Shown: positions 1-13,290 of the stretch, piece by piece | How the letters are laid out: every line of letters begins with the position of its first letter | How positions within the stretch are numbered: the stretch's first letter is position 1 | NCBI RefSeq assembly: GCF_023343835.1 | Contig: NC_064438.1 | Coordinates: forward strand, 59,420,578 to 59,484,577 | Length of the DNA: 64,000 bases | Direction: 5' to 3' | Source of the DNA: Lagopus muta | Lineage: Eukaryota; Chordata; Aves; Galliformes; Phasianidae | Program-made: the position numbers and the translations under genes | The notes under the pieces: generated by a model | Seen by the model: only the letters and a program-made list of their open reading frames with translations | The model's database searches: none | Told to the model about the DNA's origin: nothing

Positions 1-1224
1 GGAATGTGCTCTTCAACTTATAAACAGGATTCGTTATGTAATTGCAAATACCAGACTGTGGTTCAGATAACCTTTTGTTTTGTTCCAAGGCTGAAGTTTT
101 ACTTTCCATAGGCTCAGATAATTCCAAAACTATTTTATACTCCTTTTTTGTGTAACAAAAAATCATGTCATTCAGTTAGCTGAAAAACTGAGGTGTTTAC
201 CTTCATGGCTTCCTCTGTTCTTTTTCTCTAAGGCAATGCCAACTGGTCAGTAACTGTGGCACCGTTTGGACAACCAGAGCTAATGGCATTGTGTAGACAC
301 ACAGTATCCACCTTCGTGTATCTGGAAACTAAGTCAGAATTCCTTTCTAGTTTCTATTCCTTTCCAGTTATAATCATCTGCACACTTATTAAAATTAAAT
401 TGAATGCATTCGCTTACAACTCCAGACCTGACATATTTTCCTCCAACCTTTAGAAATCTGTGGGCATATTTTCAGAGCGCCAAGCCTAAATTCATATTTG
501 CACAATGCATCTGCTTCAGCCAGGTTTCTCCTGCAATTAACTGAAAAGCACACAGAGCAGTGCTGACAACCTGAAGTCTTCTGACGCTCCTGTCCCATTG
601 ATCCGGACACTAAACAGGGGAAAGCTACTGCAGACATCAGTGGATTCACAGCTGTATACTCAAATTTTCCTGTGCTCAAACTCATTTCTTTGTTTGGGAA
701 GTTGAAAAGGAATTGAAGAGCATGAGTTAAATATTTCATGTTGTGCTGGCATGTATAATTCATGATCAAATCCTTCAGAAAGGAATGGATAAGATGGAGC
801 TGCAAAAGCTTTAAATGAAATATTTTCTTTTTCTAGTAAACAGACTGCTGAAAGAGTGCTTTCCTTCTTTTCTGTTGGTATTATAAAGAGAATTAAAAAC
901 GTGATAGAAGTAAGAAACGTGCTAAATGGATTTGAGAAGTTATTCACTCATACAGTTTGTTGATTGATGCAATTAATGTTTTATACATGCTCTTCCAAAG
1001 GTACCTCGTTGTACTGAGTTCCTCCACATATCACAACCTCCCACAGGAATGGGATGCATTGGCCTCACCGTTTAAACATTATTTGTTTGTTGTGCTAAGC
1101 ATGAGGAGTCAAGGGTCTATTCAGCAGTGCAGAGCTCCTGGAACTGGCTCACTCCATTAAGGCTGATGTGGTGCTTTCCAAAATCTGAACTTTCCTCCCC
1201 TTCTCTAGCTGGACACCCCCACCT
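1..1224. other. AT-rich non-coding stretch
   Basis: No gene, repeat family or splice-supported exon was recognised. The open frames here are short, overlap on both strands and have no recognisable domain. Confidence 0.5.
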
Positions 1225-1395
1225 CCCTCAGCCTCTCCTGGTAGCAGAGTTGCTCCAACCCCTGCACCTCTTTGGTGGCCCTGCAGCGGACTGTTTGCAG
1301 CAGCTCTGTGTCTCTCTTGTACTGGGGAGCAGAGGACATAAGAGCACCACTCCAGATATGGCCTCCCCAGGGTGGAGTAGAGGGGAAGGAGCTCT
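1225..1395 (-). mobile_element. CR1 LINE fragment (antisense)
   Basis: The stretch lines up with the 3' coding part of the long CR1 copy at 36.29-36.44 kb in the same orientation: the same succession of 'ggccct..gctggact', 'tactggggagc', 'ctccagat.' and 'gagtagaggg' blocks. It is short, diverged and lacks the 3' tail. Long minus-strand frames running through it (1149-1877) are therefore not host genes. Confidence 0.8.
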
Positions 1396-1479
1396 TCCCT
1401 CTGCTTGTTTTGAGCACTGAGCTTAACAAAAACATTGGGATATGAACATTTCTTGTTTTCTGGTTGTTGGGTTTCTTTT

Positions 1480-1502
1480 TTGTTTGTTTGTTTGTTTGTT
1501 TT
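1480..1502. repeat. (TTTG)n microsatellite
   Basis: Five perfect TTTG-type tetramers followed by a degraded extension. It is the same repeat type as the much longer tract at 23.5 kb. Confidence 0.9.
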
Positions 1503-2175
1503 GCTGGTTGGTTGGCCTGGATTACTTTTAAATAACAAACATTCAAGGCAATAACCACTGAGAGTGTGTGTGTCTTTTTCACGTATCTGGTGGCAAACAA
1601 AGATATCGGATGAGAGATCTTCAGCTTTTTCAGCCCATGGTTCAAGAAGTTTCCAGTACAAAGAGAGCCCTGTGAGATCTGCCTGCAGCAGGTCTCTGAG
1701 GAGACAATTTGCTCTTTGAAACTGCAGATACACCTGACATAATTTGCAGTCTCTCTTCTCCCATTTCTCCAAAGCACACAGAATTCCAAGCACACTCTGA
1801 GAGCACCGAATGCTGCTTAGCTTTCCAAAAGTGTTCTGCTTTGCTCTGTTTCTATAACAGAGATCCGAATTGTCCACCGGTAGTTTACTTTGAGTTGCAA
1901 AAGCAGCAAGTTAATGCTGAGCTGCATTTGGTTTCATGTGGGAAATAATCACAGTGCTTTGACAATGGAGCAATAGACAAATGTTTGTTGTCTCTTTACT
2001 TCCTTTGAAGAAATCTGTACCAAAAGGACACCGACAAGGTTTCCACATGCAGTTAATCATGCCTTGAGACACGATGAAAGATTTTTAAATTGGAGTGAGT
2101 TTAGGATGAGTTGATTGTGCTGCCATGGCAACAGATGTGTACTGCATACCAACAGTACCAAGTAGTTGTATGGGA
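1503..2175. other. Non-coding stretch
   Basis: Nothing recognisable beyond unique-looking AT-rich sequence. It ends at the target site of the solo LTR that follows. Confidence 0.4.
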
Positions 2176-2536
2176 TGTATGGGAACTGCTGAGTCACGGC
2201 CTGAACCTCTGATTAATCACCTGAGGTGAGCCATGAGTCAGCCAGAGGAGCACAGGTGAAGGCAATTCACCTGTGCTGCCGGAAGGGGTGGAGCCAGGCT
2301 ACAGCCCTCCTGGACATATTTAAGAGCTGGCTACCAGAGGGGAAGGATCTCTTCTGGAGATCCTCCTCTTTTGGTATCTTCTAGTGAGCTCAACCCAAGG
2401 GTAAGCTCTTCTACTTATTCTCTTTTGTGATCCTTGTTTGCTTTGCCTTACTCTTTTGATTATATTGCAATTATAACATCTTGATATCTATTGATTATAC
2501 ACAATTGTGTTGTGATTATAACGTCTTGGTTATACA
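2176..2536 (+). mobile_element. Solo LTR, copy A of a 325-360 bp family
   Basis: Begins TGTATGGGAACTGCTGAG and ends TTATACA, so it has the TG...CA ends of an LTR, and is flanked by the 6-bp direct repeat ATGGGA (2170-2175 and 2537-2542). It carries a TATTTAAG box near 2320 and a GGGTAAG donor-like site near 2398, as expected of a retroviral promoter followed by a splice donor. Copies B, C and D share the same blocks. The 3' end is about 35 bp longer than in B and D, with a repeated 'gattata' motif. No internal retroviral genes are attached, so it is a solo LTR. The exact ERV class is not assigned. Confidence 0.75.
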
Positions 2537-3018
2537 ATGGGACGTATTTTAAAAACGTATAAAATAAGGGAAAACATCAGAGACGAATTCAACAATCAGG
2601 AAAAAAGAATGTGAATTAATTAAAAAGAAAGTAAATATTAACAAAGAAAGTCTACATGAAATCCAAACTACTTGAAATAATGTGCACCCTAGGACAGGCT
2701 AAGTTAAAATGCAAGCAAGAGTGTTTATAACACCAAGAGAAACAATGCGCTTTAAAAAATGTTTATAAATGTTTATGTTTACTGAAGTGGAGAAACAATA
2801 CCCAACCTTATCGTGCAACATATCATATGTAAGAGGTTTCTGTCTCCCTGTTTGTCAGCCTGGCTCAGCCGTGCTCTGTGCAGCCACACGATGTCTCTGC
2901 GCTGCTCTTCGGCAGCATGGGCAGCAGCTCCATCCATCGCCGAGTCTGAGAACCAGTGGGTCCAACAAACAAAATCTGTATGATCAGTGCAACCATTAAT
3001 GTTTCTTGACTTACAAAT
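2537..3018. other. Spacer between solo LTR copies A and B
   Basis: AT-rich sequence of about 480 bp between two same-orientation LTRs of one family. It is much too short to be a provirus interior and has no gag/pol-like frame, so A and B look like independent insertions, or remnants of a provirus whose interior has been almost entirely lost. Confidence 0.5.
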
Positions 3019-3341
3019 TGTATGGGAACTGCTGAACCACTGAACCTCTGATTGAGCACCTGAGGCGAGCACTGAGTCAGCCCTGGGAGCACAGGTGGAG
3101 GCAATTCTCCTGTGCTACTGGAAGGGCTGGAGCCTGGCTGCAGCTCTCCTAGACACCATTTGAGAGCTGACTGCCAGTGGGGAAGGATCTGTTCTGGAGA
3201 TTGCTTCTCTTGGGGTCTTCTCAGTGAGCCCAGGACAAGGGTAGGTTTTCCATCCGTTCTTTTTTAGTGTGTTAACCTGTTCAGCCTAACTTTTCTGTAT
3301 GGTTTTTAAATTGTAGCATCTGTGTATTCTTTGATTATACA
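3019..3341 (+). mobile_element. Solo LTR, copy B
   Basis: Same family as copy A: starts TGTATGGGAACTGCTGA, contains the 'gaggcaattc' and 'ggaaggatct.ttctggaga' blocks and ends TTATACA. Flanks are CAAAT on the left and CAAAG on the right, a 4 of 5 match consistent with a mutated 5-bp target-site duplication. Confidence 0.75.
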
Positions 3342-3484
3342 CAAAGGTATGTTATTTATGTACTTTGCAGTGAAGGAACTTGTTTGTAGAAAAAACTGTA
3401 GCAAGAAATATTTTGATAAAGTAATAGGAAGATACTTTGGAGGGTAGACTTTATTGTCTGTGGCAGGTAAGGTAAAATAAAGTT

Positions 3485-3905
3485 TCTATTTGTAGCCAGC
3501 AGTGTAAGGGAGGTTCTGCTCCCATTTGCTCTGTCCTGGGTCAGGCACATCTGGAGCACTGCTCCATTGAGATGGAACTGCTAGGAGAGCCCAAAGGAGG
3601 GTACAGAGATGGCAGGGGCACCTGCAGCACCTTCTTGTGTGACAGGCTTAGAGCCTAGGGGTTGTGCATGTGAAGGAGCGGAAGGCGAGGGGATCTGAGC
3701 AGTGCTGGGGGATATCTGTAGGGTAGGTCAGGAGGATGGGGCTGGGCTCCGTTCTGTGGTGCTTAGCACGAGGACAAGGGGCACTGGGCACAGACCAGAG
3801 CCTATGGGGTTCTGTATGGACATAAGGAAGAACTCTATGCTGTGAGGGTGGCAGAGCCCTGGCACTGAGCCCAGAGAGGTGGAGGAGTCTCCTTTTCTGC
3901 ACGGA
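3485..3905 (+). mobile_element. Degraded CR1 LINE fragment
   Basis: Recognised by CR1 3'-coding blocks: 'gacataaggaagaactct.tgctgtgag', 'ggtggcagagccctgg' and 'cccagagaggtggaggagtctcc'. It has many substitutions and no intact 3' tail, so it is an old copy. Confidence 0.65.
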
Positions 3906-5787
3906 TCCAAACCACCTGCATGCTTTGTGCGCAGCTGCTGTGGGGAACTGCTTTGGGAGGGCAGGACTGAAGGAATTTCAGGGGTATTTCTGGCATCTGC
4001 AATTCAGTGATTTTTTTATGGTAAGTTCCCATAAACAGATCTACTGGGGGAGAGCAAACGAGACAGGAAATCGTAGCTCTTAGAATGCCTAAATGCACAC
4101 ACATCTTCAGTCACGTGTGACAGATTTGTAGGGTCTTTACTAGATTTATCACTCTACTTTCATGTTTTTCAACTGTCAGGTTTTAAAAACTGACTCTGAC
4201 TTTTGAAACAGAATGAAAGTCTCTTAAGTTATACTAACAAAATTCAATTCATTATATTGGTTTGCATTTGCCTTCTGCTTTAAATTACCCCTTTGACTAG
4301 AATTATACAGTAAATGAGGTTAACAATATTATTGAGTGAAATTAATACGTCTGCATTGCAAGAGCTCTTCACTGTGTGGCATCCACACTGGAGAGTCTGG
4401 GACGAGTATAATAGGGCTATCAGTCCTGTGCTAGTCCTATGCTCAAGCTGTGTAAACATAGGAATAAACTTTCTGTTACAATAAAAACTTTGAAGGATAT
4501 CCCATTTTGAAACTGTAGAGTGCATGTGTGTTACTGATCATCCTCTGCCTTCTGATTTCTGTCCCCCATCCCCCCATTTTGCAGGACTGGCAGGAATACA
4601 GCTAGGAAATTAAATGTGCTCAGACAGGAGGTGGTGCTGTTTCTAATGCTGAGCTGTCATATAGGGGCTACATCCTGAGTAGGGAGGCTCTATCCAGTTG
4701 CAAACTTGGACTTCTATTTTCTCCCAGAACATCTGTTCCACAAGGAATGGATTTCATCTTCATTTTGTTCATATTTTTACACCTGCCTTGTTGTGGCAGG
4801 ATGGGTAACCCCCAGTCCAGCAGAACCACCAGGTTCTCTGGAAGCCCTCCTGCTAACTGCCTGCCTGTGCCAGGGACAGAGCTCAAGTCAGTGGCCCTTC
4901 ATAAATTGACCTGATGAGGATGAGTGAATGACCACCTCTGCTGGTCGCACAACAGCCCCTGAGTGTGACAGTGTGGTCGTTGGTGTGGCATGCATCAGAG
5001 CACAGGCTGAACGATGCTATCCGTGATCATCCCCGCAGGCTCAGAAGCGAAGGCTGTCCTAAAGTACTGCTTTTAAAGACCCCTTCTTAATGGCATTTCC
5101 CTGCATACTCTGTTCTGTGCATTAATGAACTTCTGCTTGAGTATTGTTCAGGATAAAGGAATACAGATGAAAAGGTAGAACTTAGGCACGAGTTGCCTGT
5201 AGTTTCAGCAAAATGCTTGTTGATGCCTGCTGTCAAACTTTTGCCACAGTCAGAAGAAAACCTGTGGTCAGCCACAGCCCTCATCCCGGGCCTGGGAGCC
5301 AGTGCTGCCCACAGTCTCCTCTGCTGCATGCACGCGGTAACGTGTGCTGGACTCCAGGAGCAGCTGTGGGAGCACGGCTGGGTCCATCGCATGGCAGTGC
5401 AGCGTAGCACGTTGGTTGGGCCGGGCCCAGCCATGTGGGCATGCAGCACAGGAGCTGCTTAAGGCTGCCCAGACCGCAGCCCTGCAGCTCGGCCTGCTCC
5501 TTCCCATTGGGGCAGGGAACTGCTGCCGCTTCCGAGCTTTGTCAGTTTTGCGTATTTGTCTGCCTCCATTGTGAAACAGAAAATGCATTGTATGTGCTCA
5601 ACTCGGGGAGTGTTTCCCTGCTGTTCAGTGAACGGGCTCTTTTCTACTTTTTCTGTATTTCTGCTTTTGAAGGCACATTAAGTACATGGCCCTATGTAGA
5701 TGCTTATTAAGGATTGTCATCTCTGCACACAGCACTGTGACATGCATACCATGTCTGGCTTTTCAGAAGCTGTGTCCTTACATGGCA
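3906..5787. other. Non-coding stretch
   Basis: No recognisable gene. GC rises around 5.2-5.5 kb, which produces several overlapping open frames on both strands (for example 5087-5449 minus and 5193-5462 plus). None has a domain or splice context. Confidence 0.4.
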
Positions 5788-5850
5788 GGGTCAGACTGGA
5801 TGATCTCTGCAACTCTTGTCCAGCCCCTACTATTCTGTGACTCTGTGATT
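5788..5850 (+). mobile_element. CR1 3' end fragment
   Basis: Contains 'gggtcagactggatgatctc' followed by a tail of 'attctgtgactctgtgatt', the typical CR1 3' terminus. It is strongly 5'-truncated. Confidence 0.8.
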
Positions 5851-8064
5851 GTTATTTTTCTGAATGTTTAAGTATTTGCCATACCAAAATTGCACTGAAA
5901 GTTGAATAGCCAGGAGAAGTCGGTGAAAACAACTTTAATTGCTGCAGCTATTAAGCATGGCTAAGCAGATCTGTGTGTAAATGGGGAGTCCCAGGTTTAT
6001 CAGCATTAGGACTGAGCTGGGAATTGTGAGTGGGAGGTAAAGCACAAAGAACAACATTAATCAGCTTAGATTCTGACTCAAATGTGATGATAAATAAGAA
6101 CATTAATCATCACCTGAGAAGCAAAAACAATGAAAATAAAAAGGCAAGCCTAGCTTCACTGTTACAATACTTTAGCAAACTTCAACATGACAGAAATGTC
6201 TTAAGAAATGTGCACAGGTGTGTCTCAATTACTGAGATTTTTAATCTAGTAAACTGATAATGAACTGATAATGTAATTACCAGCATTTATTCAGCAATCA
6301 GAACTTTTCAAACATTTGTGTTCTGTTTTTATCAGAAGCTTGATGAGGAAATCCCTGCCTTTGTGAGGGGGTGAAGCAAGGTGTGCACAACTATCAGAGC
6401 ACTCATCCCTCACCTGCAGTGCTCAGTCAGAGCACACGGGGGCAATAAGCGTTGCATGCACTGCTCAGCTGGCCTCACAGTTCTAGAGGAAATACTTCCC
6501 AAAGCCTGCAGCACTACAGCTTGCCGAGACGTTATCCAGATCTGTGTGTTGAGAGCTTGCTAGCTTAAGTGTGTGCTTAAATTCCTGTGCTGCTGCTTTT
6601 TCCTCCGTTTACAAGACCTGTGGGTGTGTGGCTGATAGGCCAGGTAGATCTTAATGTGCAATTAGCAGGAAGAGACGATTGAGGGAGCAAAGCCCAGGAA
6701 GGAGGCTCTGATCCATTGTGACCAAAGAGTGAAGTCTCTGCCTTCCTCTAACAGAAACTGGAGAAAATCTGTGTGCACACAACCTCTTCACCCCCAGCAA
6801 TCTGTGTCTGCTTTGCCCTGCTCCTCTGCAGCTGTGTCTGTATGGATACTGGCACGTGGAGCATGAAGGAAGGCAAAACACCCTATGAAAGCACAGTTTG
6901 TTTGCCTTGCTCATGTGTTTGTTTCTTCTCCGCTGGCTTATAACACTTGTGGGCCTATTCATGGAATGTTTTGTGTCTTTGTAAAGTACCCTGCTGTGCA
7001 TGTCACAGAGCTGCCTTTCTCCCCATCACCTCAGTGATGTGCATGCCCTCTGCTCCAAGCATGCAGGGATGCCACATTCCTTCCCCAGCAATCCCATGCC
7101 CAGGGGCTGGGGCTGCACACCCCACAGCTTTGCTGCAGAGTGTGAGCAGCACCTGTTGCTGGCTGCGGAAGCGCTGTGGGCTCTGTGTCCCAGTGTTGGA
7201 AGCAGTCTGCAAATCGGCAGGTATGGCTGTGACTGCCACCACCAGAAATATGTAAATCTAATTAATGGGAAGTGCGACAACCAAATGATTGAGGAATAAG
7301 AAGGGGCTGTTTCCATGGCAATGGAAAGCAAGAGGAAGGAAAGAGTAATGAAAATTCAAGCACTCTTTCACGTGTTACACTAATTTTTCTCAACCTAGAC
7401 CAGCCACAAACTGGTTAATGCCAGGGAATGGAGAACACTGATGTAGGGAGTATCCTTCCCATCATAAACACTTCCGGAGAATGCACATATGATGAAGCAG
7501 AAATATGTTTGCTAGCCCAAGTCAACCAAAAATGTGCCTTATTAATAGCAGTAAGCAGGTGGAGCTTATCATTACTTCTAACATGGTAGTAGGAGACGAA
7601 TTAAAGCGAGTGCTTGGAGTTAACAAAAAGACTGTAATATGTATCTTTTCTTTTTTGTAGAGCAGTATAATCCAAGATAAATAGGTAAATCCAATAAATA
7701 AAGAGATTCTAAGGAGTTTGAGTTCAGATCGCTTTCCTTCATGTAGGTCTTGTTGCTGTGCATGGGGTGAAAATGATATTCTACACAAACCTTAAACATT
7801 AAATTGTCCCTTATGTCTGTGTAGTTATGGAGCCCTTGGTGGGTGTATCCAGTGATCTATGCTAAGACCATCATACATTTATCTTCTTTCCTTTGAAATG
7901 TGACAGCACACTGAGCTGCTGAGAGCAGCTGTTTGGCTTTGCTTTTCAGGCTGGACAGGAACTCCTCTGGGCTCTGCATTCTGACCAAGTGACTAACTTC
8001 ACCAGATGAGCGTATGGCATAGATGTTCTCTTTTATTAAATCAATATTAGATCTCTAAGTAAAT
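5851..8064. other. Non-coding stretch
   Basis: Nothing supportable. Short open frames (for example 6651-7001 minus and 6947-7255 plus) overlap one another and show no family signature. Confidence 0.4.
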
Positions 8065-8150
8065 CATAGAATCACGGAATCGGTGAGGTTGGAAAAGATC
8101 TCCAGAATCATGTAGTGCAACCAGGGGTGCAGCGGTCTCCTGGGTCAGCA
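8065..8150 (-). mobile_element. CR1 3' end fragment (antisense)
   Basis: Starts with the inverted CR1 tail 'aatcatagaatcacggaatc', then 'ggttggaaaagatctcc', the reverse complement of a CR1 3' end. Confidence 0.8.
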
Positions 8151-11100
8151 GGGCCCCTTTGCTGCTTTGTTCATCAGCACAGGCAGACTGTGCAGCCGTG
8201 GCTTTGTTCTCTTACTCTGTCCACTCTATACGTGGAGGAAACAGGAAGACTTCTGTTCAGTATGAGAAATATTTGATTATCAGTGCAAATATGGAGGAGA
8301 AATCCTGCCTGCTTTGCTTCCCAAGGTGGCTGTTATTTCTGTGATTAGCAATGATCTGGCTGCCTCCATCATACCTGGTATTCGAGCACTCTTGAGGTGA
8401 TTTATGGGGCTGTATTTCCTCTAGCAACATGCTAGTGCCATTTATGCAGTCCATGCTTTCTGCAGCTGCTGTGGTCTTGCTAAGAAGCAGCACCTACTGC
8501 AGCCAATGGCCCTGGAAGCACACCAGCCATTTGACAGCTGCCCTCTCTGGAAAGTTGTTTGCATAGTTACTGTCCTGTATTTGGTTCTTGATGCTTTTAC
8601 CAGAGAAGCAGAGCAGTTTCCCACAGGCTGGACTCATCATTGCGCACAACCCCTCTTCAGCTGTGAGCAGCAGCATTGCTCCCCCAAGTGGCATTCACAC
8701 ACAGGTGGGGCAGCTGCCTCTATTGGAACAGAAAGCTCCTACAGCTCTTGTTTCTAGCTAAAAGGGAAATCGACAAGGGTTTCCCACATGGGAAGCTACT
8801 GCTACCACTGCCCATAGAGTGAAATTCATTTGGGAAAAGTGTTCTTCTGTTTCACAGGGGAAAAAATTGCGTAACGGGAACGTTCCTGGTTCCTGGCCAC
8901 TGCGTGGGAGAGCACAGCAGGGAGAGCTGTGCTCTGCACCCATTCCTGCACACGCTGCAGGAGCCTCTTACAGTGAGCCTTTACTTAGCAAAGCACTGGG
9001 GGCTTTCACACTTGTATTGTTGACGTTATTTGCTTTTGGCCTCTTATATCATGTTGAGGTCTTTAATGACTGGACTTTTGGTTTGCCAGAATTGCCATCT
9101 CAAGACGTGGCCGTGACTGGTTTCAGTCCATGGGCTGAAGACTCATTTCCCCAAGGAGAACCCCAATACTGGGCGTGATCTTCATGCCACCGTTATTTGC
9201 TCTCATAATGCTGTGTAGGCTTTATGCCGCTGAGGAGATGAGGTGGGAAGGAAGGTTTACCTGGCTGACCACCAGAAAAGCTGAGGACCTGCACAATGGG
9301 GCCCTGGGCCCTGCCTTCTCAGGAGCTGGAAATAGCAATGCTCATGTCATTAAGGGCACTGAACTTTTGAAGGGGAGTCTCCACGGCCTGTCAGCAATGT
9401 TCATGAAGGAACCGGTGCAATGAAGCCGTGCAGGAGGTGATGGTACCTGCATTCACGCTTCCACAGAAACAGAATAGCGCAGGACAAGAGCATTTGATTA
9501 AAAATGCAGATTGTGTCTGTGGTCAGAATGATCTGATGTGGAAATTAATTGAAGATTCACATGATTTTGCTTACGTCTGTGACCTATAGAAGTGCAAAGG
9601 CATGAACACATAGTTTTTATTATAGACAAATGGAAACAGCTTGATACACTGTGAATCAGTCATCTTCTTTAAAGTTCAAATCTGTTTTCTGCTGAAAATT
9701 TATTAGTTCTTACAGCAGTAAACACTACTCTGACATTTCTAGCTGCTAGACAAGAGAATGAATTGGACAAAAGGAAATAATAGTCAACAAGAAATGTAAT
9801 ATAGCACTGACATGAACTCTCATGGTTCTTAGAACAGTTGCAAACTTTTGTAAATGAGAGCACACGTGTACTGGGCTTGAAAAGCACAGGACACTGCACC
9901 TAAGACTAAGCAGGTATCAGAAGGTTGCGCTTGCCCCTGAGGAATTCGTTCCAGCTCATTCTTGTTCTTGCTGTGAAGTGAATGAGGTTCGTTAAGGCAG
10001 TTGTGGAGTCAGGTAAAACAGCCCCTCTGCTGGCTGCTGCTCCCATGGCTCAGCATTCAGGGTCTGCTTGTATCTTCCCAGCCCTGTGGAGTTGCTGCTT
10101 GCTGGCACACAGCTATGGCCATGAGCAACTGATTCTGCACCCTTAGACCCCAGGTGCTCTGAGATATCTCATTTGTGGCTGTAAATGAGAATTTCTCAAT
10201 GGTCCCCAATAGTCAGACATTGTGCTTCTGACAGATAACGATTATTTGTTCCCCAAATTACATTGAGTAGAAGAGTTGAAGTGTCTCTTGTATATCTTGT
10301 CATGCTCTATTAACTGAAAAAGACAGCAGGAAAAAAAACACAACTGCCCAAATATTGACCATTATCCATCAGCACAGATTATTAGCACCAATCTTCATCG
10401 TGCAAATGCCTGTACCTCCTAATAAAACAGCAATGTTCCTTATGTGAGACCTTGCTTTCATCTTTATGCATTCCATAGCTGTGTAGATCGCCTTGCTTCA
10501 CTTGTCAAAGCTAATCAGTGCCCCACCTTCTGCTAAAAGCATGCTTTTTAAGTAATACTTTGATAGGCATTTGTCTTACATAAGCTTCACCTTTCCATGC
10601 AAAGATCAAAAGCAGAGCAGTGACAGAAGGATTTGTCTGAAATCAAAGAAATACTCCTTCTCTGGCTCTCTGCTAAGTAGCTTATTCTGAGAGTTTATTT
10701 CACCTTCATTACACTTTACTCATGCAGATGCTGCTACCAGGAAGTAAGAGAACTGGGAATTCATCTCCAGAATTATTCACTGAAGTGAGATGTCCAAGTA
10801 ATGGTGTGTGGTTGTGCTGCCCAAAGGGGTGCACATGCCCTTGAAAACTTGTCTATAGAGATGTACTTTTGCTCAGCTACTGTCTCATGTATTTGTCCAT
10901 GTGTTGGCATACCATAATTTGTAATCATTACTCATTCCTGTCAAAATCACTGAATTATTTTTTAGCACTAAAGCTGTCACAGAAGGCAGAAGCAGGATGG
11001 TGCCGTTAGGTGCAGCTGAGCTGGCAGCAGGACAGTTCAGGTGTGAGGCAGCTCCAGACAGAGACGTGCAGCTGGGCAGTTCCACCAGGCTGCAAACACT

Positions 11101-12719
11101 GGAAGGGACACAGGAGGAAGAGACTGCAAGGGAGTTCCAGTACAGTAAGCGTTAGAGCCAAGGCAGGGGAGCTGCAGCAATGTCTAAGGCAGAGAGAGGT
11201 GTGCTGGTGTTTGAGGAGGAACAATAGCAGTGCAAGATGACAAGGAAAGAGCTGCAGAAGGTAGGTGCTACTAAACTGCAGCTCCAAGAGGCTGAACCCC
11301 GTGAGGTTCAATAGCTTATTTCAATTCAGAATAATGCTATCTGAAAATTTCTAAGTGGTCCCATATTTCACTTTGTGAGATAACAGACAAAGTGCATTTT
11401 CAATTTTTGTCCTTTCTTATGCACTCAGTTTATCAATGCTGTAGTGCATGACCAAGAATGTTGTATACATACATGTCTCTGCTTCTGTATCATCTGTAAC
11501 TTGGGTGGCTCAGCTGCTTTCAGCTGCCAGAAGGAATTTCTATTTGTGCCGAATTCAAAACATAGCACAGAATAAACATCAACTTACCTCCAATCTTGCC
11601 AGTAATCCAGTATTTTTGTAAGAAAAAAAAAAAAAAAAAAAAAAGAGAGAGAGAGAGAAAAGTGACAGCCAGATCCAGGCCATTCCTTCATTTCCTGTAT
11701 CCTTCACTATTGGATGATGCTCCTCTCATCAGGACCTGGGTGGCTGTCACACCATGCTGTGCTGCTGAACCAGGCCCACTCCCTTTCCTGCATGGTGTCC
11801 CACTGGTTGTCATCATCCAGACTTTTCTACTTTCTGATAGAAGCTAATAGCTCTGAGGGTGTCAATTCCCATTTGCTATGCGTGTGGAGCTCAGTATCAA
11901 TGGTTATGAATAATAACAGTGATTCACTATGGCTATTAATGGTAAAAAGGCACTGAGTATGCTGGCCACCAAGACCAAGGCTTATCAGGCTTTCTTTGAC
12001 ATAGATGTGATGATGAGAACTAGGGCTAGACAATCATTTCAAATGTAAATCACAATGAAATACGTAAGAATGCAAGGGAAATTGGAAACATAAGGATATA
12101 AACGCATATTTCCCATTTAAAAATAGTTTCTGCAAGTGATATCTGAGCTTGTCACTGCACAGAAGGGCCAAAGGAGTGATTGCAGCCATCTATAACAGCA
12201 GCGCTGAGTGAGGTTTTAGCTCAGCCTCTTGCAGAGCGCACACTGTGAGTCTGTGTGGCACTGACGCTGGTTTAATCAAGTTAAACTTCAGTCATTTCTT
12301 TCAGTATTATTTCAACTGAAGAATTGTGCCGTGAAAAAAATAATTTTCCTTAATTAACATTTTGCTCAAGTAATTATTTTTCTCAGTAGAGAACTTCATT
12401 AAGTTATTTGAAAGAAAGAAAACATCTTGTTATGGATATTTCATTACATCAAAGCAAGCCATAAGCTTCTACTTTAATTACTATTGTCTTCTGTATTGAT
12501 CTTTGCACAAGTTCTCTAATTGATAATCTTTTCCAGGGGTTAAATTTTGCCTTGAGACAGATACCTGATGAAGAGCCATACTTCAACCTCCTGGAATATA
12601 TCGCAAGCATAAAATGAAATATGAAAAAGAGGCAGAGAAGAAGCAAAAATGCATGGGGAATTCTGTTGATGTTATTAGCTGTGCACATACATAACACTTT
12701 AGCGCTGTAACCTGTAAGA
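8151..12719. other. AT-rich non-coding stretch
   Basis: No gene recognised. Apart from the A/GA simple repeat at 11.62 kb nothing stands out. The plus frame at 8819-9178 (119 codons) has a hydrophobic stretch near codons 57-78 but no start context, splice sites or family resemblance. Confidence 0.4.
11623..11660. repeat. Poly(A) followed by (GA)n
   Basis: About 22 consecutive A followed by a short GA dinucleotide run. Confidence 0.95.
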
Positions 12720-13290
12720 CTGCCGGCCACCTCGTGTCAGCCTGGACCCTCTGACAGCTGGAGGCCTTCAGCCTCCCGTTCCGCCAGAGCTCCCCCGTCC
12801 TCCCCGCAGGCATCACTCGGAAGAACAACCATTTGCCACCCCCTCCTAACTCATACTTTGCTGCTCGCTGCTCGCTGTGCTGCCGCTCGTGGTGCCGCCT
12901 CACAGCGCCTGCAGCTGGAAGCGGCCGCGTGCAGCGCTGCCCGATCAGCAGCCGCGGGGCTCAGCCCGGGCCTCACCGCGGGCTGCGCTGGGATGGCGGG
13001 GATGGTCCTTGCGCCTCTCTGCCGTGGGCTCTCCGGAAGCCACCAGAGCTGAGCAGTTCAGCTCCCCATGCTCCTCCACTGCGTCCCCTTGCTAAATCAT
13101 CTCTGTGCTATGATACTGAGGGTGTCTGGAGAGCAATTGGGCTGGGAGTTGGCAGAACCCTGCCATCAGTGCGATGTGCCGCAGAGGCAGCTGCCTGCCG
13201 TGCCCCACCCGAGGATGCAGGACTCCCTGGGCTTCCCTTCTCTCTTTATCCATCAGTCCACTGCGAGGAGGCTGACTGTTCGGTTAACCA
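12720..13290. promoter_or_regulatory. CpG-rich island 1
   Basis: An abrupt GC- and CpG-rich block inside AT-rich DNA, with a NotI-type GCGGCCGC at about 12.93 kb and many CpGs between 12.8 and 13.0 kb. Such islands usually mark vertebrate promoters. No first exon could be assigned: the open frames on both strands are those expected of GC-rich DNA. Promoter function is inference. Confidence 0.45.

Noticed and set aside
1149-1877. 242- and 196-codon minus frames
   Set aside because: Both cross the antisense CR1 fragment and the TTTG tract (Lys/Gln/Thr/Asn run), so they are repeat-derived.
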